NCBI GenBank assembly: GCA_029215795.1
Contig: JARDYH010000005.1
Span: 29,518,001 to 29,582,000, forward strand
Reading direction: 5' to 3'
Source of the DNA: Anniella stebbinsi
Lineage: Eukaryota; Chordata; Lepidosauria; Squamata; Anniellidae
DNA: 64,000 nucleotides
Shown here: positions 52,554 through 63,887 of the stretch, one piece after another
How positions within the stretch are numbered: the first letter of the stretch is position 1
How the letters are laid out: each line of letters starts with the position of its first letter
The notes under the pieces: model-generated
The model's database searches: none
Told to the model about the DNA's origin: nothing
What the model saw: the letters and a program-made list of their open reading frames with translations, nothing else
Program-made: the position numbers and the translations under genes

Positions 52554-52811
52554 CAGGGGTGCACAACACACAGCCCATAGGCCTCATGTGGCCCTCAAGG
52601 CCTTACTGTAGCCCCTGACCCCCCACTGCTATTCCCACCCCCACCCTTATTTCCCATACAAATCTGTCTTTCCCCACCATTGCTAGCAGTGAGGAAAGAG
52701 TGACCTGTATCAGGATCAATAGGATGTGTGTGTGTGTGTGTGTGTGTGCGGCTCCTGCCTCCTGAACTAACATCACATCTAGACTCAGACTGAAAAGGTT
52801 GTGCACCCCTG
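52554..52811. mobile_element. CAGGGGTGCACAAC hAT element (258 bp) with perfect TSD
   Basis: The ends CAGGGGTGCACAAC and GTTGTGCACCCCTG are perfect 14-bp inverted repeats flanked by a perfect 8-bp TSD GCCTAGGC (52546-52553, 52812-52819). The interior has GGCCCTCAAGGCC and a (GT)n tract at 52726-52749. No coding capacity. The TSD is itself palindromic. Confidence 0.93.
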
Positions 52812-53426
52812 GCCTAGGCTGTAAAGCTAGATATACATCCAATAAATAAATGAAAATAAAATTTTAAAATATCTTACTGGTTACTTACCCTGGTTGCCAT
52901 GATTTGGACAGATATTTCAAGCGCAGAATTGGCTTTACATTATGGTGGTTGAAAATATAGCCATAGATCTAAATACTGGGCTGAACAATTGTTTAATTGA
53001 CTGATTGATCGATTTATTGCTACTGGATGATTCTAAGGAAATATGTGAGAAGAGGATAGAGAGAGAAATCAAGAGAGAAAACAAAGCTACATAAGAACTA
53101 AATAATAGGCAAGGGATATTGCATGATAAAATGTTCAGCATTGTTTCACATGCCAGTGATGTGATGTTAGCAACTGGCTTTTTCCTAAGGCATCAAAGAT
53201 CTTGAGAGGCAGAGTGGCTAACAAGGACAGCTTTTTAGTCTCACCAATTTGGCTTCTGGAAAATAAGCCTTTTATGTCCAGCCAGGCCCACTGTGAGAGT
53301 GCTTATGACAACTTCTCAAAACTCCAAATGTTTCCACCAACCCATAAATGTTACTTTCCAGGTTCTCAGGCAGAGAAGGTTCTCAGGCTTTTCCATATAA
53401 AGCAAGAGAGCTATCACTGAGTTATG

Positions 53427-53648
53427 TAGGATGACCATATGGAAAAGAGGACAGGGCTGCTGTATCTTTAACAGTTGTATAGAAAAGGGGAATTTCAGCA
53501 GGTGTCATCTGTATGCATGCAGCACTTGGTGAAATTCCCTCTCCATCACAACAATTAAAGCTGCAGGAGCCCTGCCCTCTGTTGTATCTTCTCAAGGTGT
53601 CAGGGCTCCTGCAGCTTTTACTGTTGTGATGAAGAGGGAATTTCACCT
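53427..53648 (+). mobile_element. Family A fold-back, copy A13 (truncated)
   Basis: Starts TAGGATGACCATATGGAAAA after GAGTTATG and follows the TATCTTTAACAG subtype through the spacer (CTGCCCTCTGTTGTATCTTC) and into the second half, GAAGAGGGAATTTCACCTAC, where similarity stops. The right end and TSD are missing. Confidence 0.85.
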
Positions 53649-56600
53649 ACCCGCAAACTCTACCTGCCTATGTTGTCCAAAGATTTATTGGGAAGGGAGA
53701 AGACCTTCCAGAGGAGCCCAGCATCTTTTAGAGATCTGATTCCAAAGTCTGCCATCTGTACTGCCTGCAGCATCAAGCCAGCCCTGATGAGGAAGTATGA
53801 AAAAGAGAGAATCGTCAAAAGGAAAATGGATGTAGGTGATGAGGGCACAACTTGAACTTGTGGTTCAACATTGAGAAGTATATAATTAAATGATTACACA
53901 CACACTCTCTCCTCTGTCCAAACAAAGACTTCCATATCCTTCAAATAAAGATCAATATGTTTGATCAATATCAAAAGATATTACAGCATATATAGTATAG
54001 TTTTGCAACAGTATTGAAATTAAGGGAGTGACAAATTTGCTGGAGCATCCTTGTTTCAGGCCATACAGCCATTGAATTACCTATATATAAATATCCCCTC
54101 CTCCTTCCCTTCTGTATTTTTTTAAATTATTTTTTATAGAGAAACCTTTGACCCTAGGTCCACTTGCCCCCATTGCCTTGCAAAGGGGGGTTGTTGCTGT
54201 ATTACACAAATCCAGGTCCAGTCCCTGAATAACACATGCTGTGTCCTTTCCCTGTCCATCCTCTTCCCTCCTTATTTGATTTGAGAAGTGGGCTGTGACA
54301 ACCTCCTCTATGACATATAATAACTTATGTCAGAGCAACAGTCTCATGGACCATATTATATTTATCTCCTACTTCTCAGAAGCAATGCGCTTTTTCACCA
54401 GATGAAAAGGAAAAGGAACAGAAGCTCATTTGGTTAGCAGAGTACCTAGGGAGCCAAGAGATTGGCTGAGTGTGCAGTGCCTGGAATAAGATTCACAACT
54501 ATGATTATCATTCCAGGGGGGAAAAAAATCTGATTAATTAAGCATGAGCAGCCATTTTCACACCATATGCAGGAAAAAAACAAAAAACCTCACAGTTTTG
54601 CTACGCTGAACAGGGAGCTGAGTTAATCTTTGCTCTGTGATTAGTGTACCCGCACAAAGTGTGTGTTTTCTAACACCTGTTTGTCGCAATATTTACATTA
54701 TTAGGAATATACTTGACCAAACTTAGAAGTAATGTGTGACGTGGCCCATAGGCTATTTGTTATTACTATCTTTAACAAAGAATACCACATTTTTAGTAGT
54801 ATAAGTCACGGGTGAGCTTTTTACACTCATGCATGGTCTACTTACTGTGTTGTTGTGGTTGTTACTATATTCCCTGTAGTACACCAATATGTCTTAAATA
54901 TACAAATAAAGAAAGCTAATATTCAAGTTTTCTCACCAGTTATAGCATAACTGATCTGTGTTAAGTGATTCTGAGTATGAAGTATTTTATATGAAAGAAG
55001 ATAAGGGGTGCTTTGCTGGATTTAACCAAGATTAAGCTAGTCTATTTTTTTCAGAGCCCAAGGACCAGCAGGCAATAGGAAATCAACCTTCTGCCCACCG
55101 TTAGTATAAAACAATTGGACATAGTAAACATATATGATATAAGTGGAATGCACTGCATGCTCTTAAAGAAAATATATAGCCTGCAAGATAAAATATTCTG
55201 AATGTTGGAACCATACAGACACATCTTTGTATCTCAGGACATGTAAATTTACTGTCCCTTGAGTTAAGCATTGACCTAAGCTTTGACTTGGTTAATATTT
55301 ACCTCTCTGGTCAATCAATATTGATGTTCTCTTTGACAGATGTCAATACTTGTTTAGTGTTTGTCTATTTCCCCCTGTTGCTAATTTTCTTGAAAGCTTT
55401 TATTTATTTTGTTAAAGTTAAATTAGTGGAGAGACTTCCTTCTCTCCTCAGTGGGTACATCTGGGTGACCTTCTTCTACCCCTTAACATAAAATATATGT
55501 ATGTAATTTTATGTATATGTGGGGTGCGGAGACACAAACTCTACATTATTTATATCTTTATATTTTGTAGTGATTGGAACATGCATTTGCCCAATGATAG
55601 TAATTGAAGAGAAGTCGCCCATTATTTTCTCTTGGGCAGTAGACAAACATGGCATTGCTGAGCAGTGTTTAACATGGCCTCTGCAAAGAACTGCCAAATA
55701 AGAAAGGAACAACTATGCCGGAAGTATGCAGCTATTTGTGTAGTGGGTCCTTCTCAGACAAATACTTGCATTTGTTTGATTACAGCTGGTAAAGTATCAC
55801 AATTTGAGTTCCATTCTTTAGGTCCATTGTAGCCTCTGCACACTGGCTAGGAACAGCCTACGTAATCCAAAATGTTTCCCAGCACAGTATCCAGAACATC
55901 AATTTGCTTCATGGCTAAAAGAAAGTGTCATGTCCTAAGTCAACATGCATAGCAACATACATATCCCTAAGCTAAAAAAATCCTGTAAATATACTCTAAT
56001 GTGCTTATGTGCAAGTGTGTGTGTGTGCATGCACACACACACACACACATACACACACACACACACATACCCTCCCAGCCTCTTCACCTTCTATAGCACC
56101 TTCAATTAATCTCTGTCAGGGGGTAATCAAAAGGAGAGGGGACATGGGTGAATATAGATGTGTTAGCAATTAATCTAACTCAGTTTAATGGAGAGGGGGT
56201 GAGCACAGTAGGAACGAGGAGGCATGGTTGAATGGTAACAGGGGATGGCCTTCATTATAGGGAGAAAAGGGCGGATTATGCAGACAAGAATCAATGTTGG
56301 GTTGGGTGAAGATAGGTTCCTTGCCATCAGCAGACATGTCTTAAAGATTACTCAGATTTCTTAGATTATTTCAAGGAGTGGGGAGTAGATTGGGGAGAAT
56401 CATGTTATGGGAAACAATAAAAGTATTTCTGCATGTCTGCAAAACATGTGAAAATCCCAAGGTGATAAGTATTAAGTCCTAACCCCAGGCTTAGAAGGCC
56501 CTGTGTCATGGTCTATGTTGAAATTACAGCCCTATAGAACTAGGTCAGTTGTTCCTATATTTGGATTTTCATATCTCTTTCCCAAAGGTAAACACACCCA

Positions 56601-56999
56601 CATAATGTCACACTGTTGTACTAAAAATGAAGGTTTAAAAATCCTGGGACTGAAAAAAAGAAGTTAAGGATGTGCGTATAAAATGAAATTTAATACAAAT
56701 AAAATAAAATAATTAATATTTTCAAAGGACACTCTTATGCATATACAAATAAAGTAATCGAATAAAAACAGTGCTCATTAGACTTTGGCCATACACCAAA
56801 GATAAAATATATCTATGGCCATGCGCCATAGATAAAAATGTGAACCAATAGTAGTAGCTGACTAGTATATAAAATAAAATATACTCAAATTTCATTCCTT
56901 TTTTTAATTAATGATGGAATAAATCATAATATTTTAGCATACATCATATAAGCTACAGATTTTCATTAAATGGCCTATTATAGAGATAAGTGTTTGGGC
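53649..56999. other. Repeat-poor stretch, no gene
   Basis: Over 3 kb with little recognised repeat content besides a GT/CA microsatellite (56012-56070). 55270-55500 and 55500-55710 hold short frames on both strands, none convincing. 56770-56830 has a small local duplication (GGCCATACACCAAAGATAAA / GGCCATGCGCCATAGATAAA). Confidence 0.45.
56012..56070. repeat. (GT)n...(CA)n microsatellite
   Basis: GTGTGTGTGTG followed by CA runs broken by CATACA. The GT and CA parts form an inverted repeat. Confidence 0.92.
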
Positions 57000-57400
57000 G
57001 CCATTTTTAAAAATGGTGGAAGGACAGCCTTTCCATCAAAATTAATGCCATGTTGACTTCCTTGAACCAAAAAAACCTATAGTTTGAAGCCAAAATCACA
57101 TTTGTAAGTTGATTTGTCAAGTAAATCAGAAAATGAGACATTTCAGTGCCATCTTGGAAAATGGTGGAAGGAGTACTCCGACAATTAAAATATCATATTC
57201 TTAGACCTCCCTGACCCTGAAAACCTATAATTTGATACAAAACACAAGATAGTAACTTCTGTGGTTGACCAAAACTAACGACCTAAAGAAAACTGTCCAC
57301 CATTTTGAAAATAGTGCCTAACAAATTTTGCACAAGAATCAGAATGTCTACCCAAATTATTATGTTAATCCAATACTTCAAGATCACATATCAGCAGAGA
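57000..57400 (+). repeat. Degenerate tandem repeat, about 140-bp units
   Basis: Units at about 57000 and 57148 share GCCAT-TT-AAAATGGTGGAAGGA, then ACCTATA(G/A)TTTGA and AAA-CACA. A third diverged unit from about 57297 starts CCACCATTTTGAAAATAGTG. Satellite-like or ancient duplication. Confidence 0.65.
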
Positions 57401-57577
57401 AAATCTCTGGACCTCAAAATTTTTATGGGGGTATATTGTGGGGACTGGATCAATGATAGAGATTGACAATTCCAGGAGGTTGGTTTGAGTTGCACCTCAT
57501 CAAGACAAATTGGATGTCACTTCAGTGATTTTTCATCAGCTTACATTAAATGTCTGAAGACAATTACAGATGCTTCC

Positions 57578-57915
57578 CCACATAAAGAACATAAGAAGAA
57601 CTCTACTGGATCAGACCAAAAGACTATCTAATCCAGAATCCTGTTTCCCACAGTGTCCAACCAGATGCCTACAGGAAGCCCACAAGCAGGACATGAGTGC
57701 AAATTGTGTAATAGGTTCCTCCTGCTTCTATTTCTTAGCATCTGGTGTTCGGGGGCCTACTGCCTTTGCTACTAGAGGTAATATAAAACCATCATGACTA
57801 ATAGCTATCGATAACCTTATCTTCCATGAATTTGTCTAACCCCCTTGTAAGGCTGCCCATACTGTCCTGAATCTCCCACCATTTACCTTCATTGAATGAA
57901 ATGGGTTGAGAAAGT
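57578..57915 (+). repeat. GGATCAGACC dispersed repeat, copy 3
   Basis: AAAGAACATAAGAAGAACTC, CTGGATCAGACCAAAAGAC, CCCACAAGCAGGACATGAGT, CATCTGGTGTTCGGGGGCC, CTACTGCCTTTGCTACTAGA and GAATTTGTCTAACCCCCTTG. It extends further 3' than the other two copies. Confidence 0.78.
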
Positions 57916-57933
57916 TTGAGGAAAGGGTGGGAG

Positions 57934-58391
57934 GGTTCGGACGACACTTTAGGCAATGGAGGGGCAAATGGGCAACTCACAGTATGTTATTTTGCCGGTA
58001 CTCCCCACATGACAAGTTGCCCTGGCCCCCGTCGAGTGGCTGAAACTCCCGGCATCCATCCGGCTGGCCATTGCTCCTCCCTCCCTTCTCCCAGGGCTAT
58101 CCCATCAGCCAGTACAAGTTCTGCTGGCTGTAGAGGAGCGGCTGGGGCTTTTTCGGACACTCTTGCCAGAGGGCTCTATGGGCTTCTGAAATAGGGCACT
58201 TAACACGTAAAATTTAGCAATGGAGCCTTCCACATGACATTATAAGCAATGGGGTTTTCTCCGTTGCTTAATTCGGTAAATTAGGCAACCGTGCATTGTG
58301 TGTCTCTCCTCCCCCCCCAGATGACACAAGAAGCAACGCAATGGATGATTGCCTAATTAATCACCTGTTGCTTATCGTGTTGTCTGAACCT
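57934..58391. mobile_element. Family F inverted-repeat element, copy 2 (about 458 bp)
   Basis: The left GGTTCGGACGACACTTTAGG and the right CGTGTTGTCTGAACC are inverted, followed inward by GGCAATGGAGGGG. The interior has CATCAGCCAGTACAAGTTCTG and GCTGGGGCTTTTTCGG, matching 24770-25295. TSD uncertain. Confidence 0.72.
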
Positions 58392-58729
58392 AGACAGTGT
58401 GAAAGAACTGAGATAAATTGTTATGTTTTGTTTCACTGACTGAAGGACTAAAGGGGTTAACAGTAGAAGAGAAAAAAATGTCTTTTACATTGGGGCTGGT
58501 GGAGTGGCAGTTGGAGATGAATATGAAGTCAGGTTTCTGTCTTTATATATTGGAAAGTAGGGTCAAAATTGGTACCATCTGATTGGAGAACAACTGAAAA
58601 CTAAAAATGCCCATTAGTCCTGAGTTTGAACAGAGGTGGTGTGATGGAATGTCAGTCTGGAGGGTTGATTGAAGCAAATATAAAGAGCTGTTGAGAGCCA
58701 TCTAAGAGAGATTTTACTTGAAAGACTCT

Positions 58730-58910
58730 GGCCAAATCCACACCAAACAGGATATAGTACTATGAAAGCGGTATCAAAGCAGTATATGGAATGTGTCAAT
58801 GGGCGCCAACAGTTGTCAGTGCACTTCAATATCGCTATAAAGCAGTAGTGTGACTCCTGCCTCTTATACCATTTTCATAGTGCTATAACTTGCTTGGTGT
58901 GAATCTGGCC
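58730..58910. mobile_element. GGCCAAATCCACACC fold-back (181 bp)
   Basis: The left GGCCAAATCCACACCAAACA with GGATATAGTACTATGAAAG pairs with the right CATAGTGCTATAACTTGCTT and GGTGTGAATCTGGCC. The inner AAGCAGTAT / ATCGCTATAAAGCAGTAGTG parts also pair. The flanks ACTCT / ACTGT suggest a short duplication. A family of this design is familiar in lizard DNA. Confidence 0.75.
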
Positions 58911-59009
58911 ACTGTTGGGAGGTGTCTTTGTATGAGGTTAGGGAGCCTGAGGAAGACATCAGCCAGAAAGAAGAGCAGCCGCAAAACCTGGAAACTGAGC
59001 AGAGAGTAT

Positions 59010-59228
59010 GGCCCTTTCTACACCATAGGGGTGTAGAGGGAGGGAGGGAAGGCGATCCCGGAAGTACCTAATACACACCATCGGCACACAGGGATCAGCC
59101 TGGGGCCATTCCAGGCAAACAGCCTGGTGCGGAAAGGGCTTATGTGAGGCAGAGGTTGAAGAAGGCCTGAAGCAGGGAGAGGAAGACTCCCAGAGTAGCC
59201 TTCAGAGGAAAGAGCTGAAGCCTCTAAG
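59010..59228. mobile_element. TCTACACC inverted-repeat fragment
   Basis: GGCCCTTTCTACACCATAGG followed by GGTGTAGAGGGAGGGAGGGA matches the left end of the element at 30789. The right part is lost before Family B copy 4 begins. Confidence 0.45.
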
Positions 59229-60281
59229 GTCCCCTCTATAAGATTTTGGTTTGACATCCGGTTGCCCGATTATGCACATCTCCTCACAATCGCTTTTACT
59301 CGCATTACTGGCTGTATGAAACTCGCTTTAAAGTAATTGACATGCATGCAAATGTTGCTGAAAGTAATGCGCTTTGTCCCAGGAAACTGCCCAAACCCTT
59401 TTTTTGCACCCTTTATTCTCCCCGCCTACCAGAATCTCCCACCTTTGGTTTCCTAGGTTACCTGTGGAATGATGAGGTTAACCTGTTTGGCTACCTCTCT
59501 CCCCTCCAATTTTGCCGCCAGCAGAAGTTTGTCCCCCCTCCCAGAACTGCTCAGGAGTAAATGGGAATGTGCCTCAGAAGTTTCCCCCTCCAGCAGCCTT
59601 TTAAAAAGTATTTTCGGCTGCCTCTCTCTGCCCCCCACCATTTGCCGGAGAGAGAGGAAGAGAGCGAGAGACCAAAGAGAAGGAGCGAGCGAGAGAGACA
59701 GTAGAGATCCGCACAAATATATGCCCAAACAGACAGGGGAAGCTGCTTCATTCCTTCCTCCTCCTTATTTTCCCAGTGAGATCATTTGTTTTCCCTTCTC
59801 TCCTTCTCAATCATCCGTTGTCGTTTTGGTGATGTAAAACATTCAGACGCGCACACACATACACCCAGCAAGCAAACGAGGGGAGCAAGTGTGTGTGTGT
59901 GTGTGTGTGTGTGTCTATGAATGGAGGCAGGCAAGCAGGCAAGCATGAAAACACCCTCCCCCTGTCCGCCCCCCTTTCCCTGCTTCCCGTCTCTCAGGAA
60001 CCCAGCAAGAAGCGAGGAGACGAGTTGTCTAAGCGGATCACTAATTATCCACACATACGCATGACAGCAAGACCATTTGATCGTTAATGCACCTCCTCAC
60101 AAAATTGTTTACACAGACATAAGGTGCTCTTACTCCCGTGGTAAATTAAAACTCGCTTTTAACGCGCATTCAAAAATACGAATAATTGGAAATTTAAAGC
60201 GCCTGGACCCCTGATTTGCGCTCCGCTCTTGTGGAGGTAATGCGCCTTGAAAGAGCTTTAAATTGCTCTTGTAGAGGCACC
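59229..60281 (-). mobile_element. Family B element, copy 4 (1053 bp)
   Basis: Minus orientation. The left GTCCCCTCTATAAGATTTTG and the right CTTGTAGAGGCACC are flanked by CTAAG (59224-59228, 60282-60286). It is co-linear with copy 3 in reverse: GCATGCAAATGTTGCTGAAA, GTAATGCGCTTTGTCCCAGG, CAGGAACCCAGCAAGAAGCG and ACTCGCTTTTAACGCGCATT. It contains a (GT)n tract (59888-59914). Minus-strand and plus-strand frames of 60-120 codons overlap repeated blocks and are not credible. Confidence 0.87.
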
Positions 60282-60563
60282 CTAAGCTGCTGCTGCTGCT
60301 GGTGGTAGTAGTAGTGGTGGCAGCGGTGGTCTGAAGACAGAGCAGCTGCTGGACCAAACTGAAGACTTCAGGGGAAGCCTGGTGAACAGTTTTAAAGGTG
60401 TCTGTCAGTAGTCAAACCCTACCAAAGACAAGACTAGGCTTGTGGGTTAACTGGTGTCAAGGATAAAAATCCACTTTGGTTGTAAGACAACTCTGTTTTA
60501 TTGAGCATAATGCAGCTGCATGGAGCGCGTCCTACAGACAAATAATTTCTCTTATGGCAGTGC

Positions 60564-60883
60564 TAGGCTGACCATATGAAAAGGAGGACAGGGCTCATGT
60601 AACTTTAACAGTTGCAGAGAAAAGGGAATTTCAGCCGGTGTCATTTGTATGCAATTAGTACCTGGTGAAATGCCCTCTTCATCACAACAGTTAAAGGTGC
60701 AGGCACTATACTAGAGTGGCCAGATACAAAAGAAGGAAGGGCCCCTGCAGCTTTAAATGTTGTAATGAAGAGGGAATCTCACCAGGTACGAATTGCATAC
60801 AAATGACACTGGCTGAAATAGCCTTTTCTCTACAACTGTTAAAGTTACATGAGTCCTGTTCTCCTTTTCATATGGTCAGCCTA
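60564..60883 (-). mobile_element. Family A fold-back, copy A14 (320 bp)
   Basis: The TAGGCTGACCATATG ends have a perfect 8-bp TSD GGCAGTGC (60556-60563, 60884-60891). The spacer is in minus orientation (ACTAGAGTGGCCAGATAC). It has several unmirrored point changes. Confidence 0.94.
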
Positions 60884-60913
60884 GGCAGTGCGAAAAGCAG
60901 GTATATTTATACC

Positions 60914-60975
60914 AAATAGCATCTTAACCAATTAACAGTTGGCAAAATAGCATCTTAACCAATTAACAGTTGGTA
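60914..60975 (+). repeat. 31-bp tandem duplication
   Basis: The unit AAATAGCATCTTAACCAATT...GTTGG(C/T)A occurs twice in a row with one difference, 30 bp right of copy A14. Confidence 0.92.
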
Positions 60976-61725
60976 AAATTCTGAAGCAAAACAAAGACAG
61001 ATCAAAGAAAACTTATTTATTATACTTTATCAACAGGTGGCCCATAACTCTTCTAGCAATGACAGATTGACCTGGATGGTCAGTCCTCCTTATCAAGCTG
61101 CTTATTTGTCTCATCCTATATCAAAAGGCCTTGACAGTTAGAAATTCCAATTAAGCATGTCCTTCCAATTTAGCAGTTTCAGCATTACAGCACATTCAGG
61201 CACATACATCATTCCAATCCCATCATGCAATTCACTTGCAAGAACCAAACTACATACAGAAGCCTACATACAGAGCAGATATATGAAAGCTTATGGCTTT
61301 GCTTTCTTACCAGGGTGGAGCTTGATAGGGAAATTGGCCTAAATTTGGTTAGGTTTCTAACACTTGATTAGTAGCAATAGTAACAATATGGAAATCCTTT
61401 TTTTTAATTAATTGAATCAAAACTTTGTTTTTAAAGTAACAGAAATCTTACATAATATGCTTCTTTGTTTTATTTATTTTAAACAAATATCCTTTCTCTT
61501 TGTTTACTATATCCATACCTCTGATCTGTTTGACTCATGCCTAAGGACCAGCTCTCTTAAGAAAAGGGGGTATATTAAATAAAGGAGTGTATATTTATGG
61601 TGGCAATGGAAGGGGGAGATCACCCAAGTGGTGGCTATAGCAGTAGGAATATGCCCCATGAAGGGGTGTTCTTGCACTGAGGCTCATCTGTCTCTATCGT
61701 ATGGACCAGGACAATAGGGGCCCTG
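60976..61725. other. No recognised feature
   Basis: AT-rich sequence without gene or repeat evidence. Confidence 0.4.
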
Positions 61726-61891
61726 CCTTCTTTTGTATATGGTCACTCTAGTATAGTTCCTGCACCTTTAACTGTTGTGATGAAGAGGGAATATCACCAG
61801 GAAGTAATTGCATATAAATGACACTGGCTGAAATTCCCTTTTCTCTACAAAGTTACATGAGCCCTGACCTGGATTTTATCTGGTCACCCTA
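61726..61891 (+). mobile_element. Family A fold-back, copy A15 (left half missing)
   Basis: Begins inside the spacer (AGGGGCCCTGCCTTCTTTTG, GGTCACTCTAGTATAG) and continues to the right end GATTTTATCTGGTCACCCTA of the CCAGGTC subtype. The left half is absent, and six bases are missing after CTCTACAA. No TSD. Confidence 0.85.
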
Positions 61892-63887
61892 GTGTAAGCA
61901 GGCTGTTGGGTTGGGTGTGCTTTTTATGCTGTTATTGTGTTTTTAATTGTGTTTTCATGTGTTTCATGTTGTCTCAATTCATTTTTATTTATGATTGGAA
62001 GCCATTTTCATGGTAGAAAGCCAGGGAAGAAGTAAAATCAATAAAATACTGGGGCTGAAGCAGTTACCCACTGAATCCATGGCTAGCAGTGAACACGTCT
62101 CCTAGGTGCAAGATGACTGAGCCATTGGATATACCTTTTCCCTACACAGCCATTATTGTCAATCGTGAAATAAAAGGCCACCTGGATGTTCCCAAGTTAA
62201 GACACCATAAGAGAGTTTGATTTGGGAACAGAGAAGCTGTTTGTGTTTTCAACCTATTCTATACCCATTGCTTCTCTGCTCCAAACTGACACTCCCACAA
62301 GTCTCATCCAAGCTGCTTTTTCCCCCATGTGGGGGTCCAAATGCATGATTGCTCTTGCAAATATATATGTGGAACCTGGTGGGGAGGGGGAATGGCTGGA
62401 GACGGTGATTTGGAACAGAGAAGGGGGAGAAAGGATTAAGCAACTTCCACCCCAAGGGTGGCCAAGTGTCCTACTTTACAGAGGACAGTCCTTTATTTGA
62501 AAGTGTCCTCTTCTATTTGATGGACTGGCCAGTTCAAGTCTGGTTTAAAGTCAAGGAATCATAAGGAGGAATGCTTGTGTACATTGTGGCCTTAATCTAC
62601 AATCTATTCACTTATATAATCTTTGCAAACGATTATTCCAACATTAACATTTCCCTATATATTTTATATTGCTTAAAGATGATGTTTTTAATTCCCTAAC
62701 TTTTTTTTTTTTTGCAGAAAATGCAACTGCTTTTCAAGAGAGAAAATGGCACATTCCAACACAATATCAATAGAAACATTAACAATTTGGACAGGAAAAA
62801 GGGCCAACGACACATTTTGAGCTATTAACATATTTTTCTTTTTATAATAAAAACATTAGCTCTGGGTGTCCCTCTTAAGGATAGGTCCATAATAGAGGGC
62901 AGAATGGTGGTGGTCTAACTCTTTCTCCCTCTGCCTTGCCCTCCTCCCGATTGAAGTTGCTCCTCCAGATCTGCTATTAGTCTCAGAAGGGAAAACTTGC
63001 AGTCTTAAATTTTCTGGATGAAAGTGTCACACTTGTCACACACACACACACACACACACTGTTGCCTAAAACAATAGACCTCTTCAAATATGTGGATAAT
63101 ATTTCATTGTTTCTATCTGAAATTCCAATGAACATAATCTCCTGGTGCTATAGTGGTACATCCATTTTGAACTTTGCCTTTAGATCAACGTTGTTTGAAA
63201 TCCCGTTCTCTTCCACGGCTTGTATGCATCCCCGCCACCTTTTCCCTCGCTGCCTGCCAGGAATGCTCCCATAATCCCTGCGTTCCCCCCCCCCCCCCCC
63301 CCCCCGTGCAGAAGCAAGATTTAGCTCCCATCTCTGTGCTTCTGACTTGGACTTTTAATATTTTAATTGAGTGAATTGGCCCGGAGTTGTCTATTGAACT
63401 CTACCTGACCTCTCAAATAACAGGTCAAGGATTTAGCTTTTGTGGCTTTGACCTCTTCCCTTATCTGCTAATGCTGCTCCTCTCTCAATTAGCTGCCTGC
63501 CCCGCACTTGGCAAAAGTTTGAACCTCTTTGCAGGCGCCTGAATGGCTTCCCATCATACGCACATGGGTTGTATATAACTGTGGCCCTGCAACAGAGATA
63601 ATATATGGGGTCTCTGCTGCCAGCTGGAGCCTCCTAGCCTCACCTGGTTGAACTGCACATTTCCTGCTCTTGCCAATCACTCTGCCAGTATTGGCCAACA
63701 TTTAAGCAAATTGGAACAGACCAGAAATGTTTTACTTATTTAGACCTGACCATCTTTTGCTTTCAACCCCATTAGATTCCATACTGAAAGCATCGGTCTT
63801 ATCCACGTTTACCGTTTCAGAAGCATGCGAAGACCAACTCTTCCAAAGTTATGTTAGAACTCTCAAGGTGCACGTAGCAATGACCTA
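61892..63887. other. Unassigned, with microsatellites
   Basis: 62450-62540 (GGTGGCCAAGTGTCCTACTT, GAGGACAGTCCTTTATTTGA) resembles a short dispersed repeat. (CA)n lies at 63036-63059 and a 21-base C run at 63285-63305. 63360-63720 is repeat-free and has AGGTCAAGGA, CTTTGACCTC and TTATCTGCTAATG words (nuclear receptor- and GATA-like). No coding frame supported. Confidence 0.4.

Noticed and set aside
14747..61891. Tc1/mariner assignment of Family A because copies start and end with TA
   Set aside because: Flanking 8-bp duplications outside the TA, exact in six copies and confirmed by a nested insertion, show the TA belongs to the element ends.
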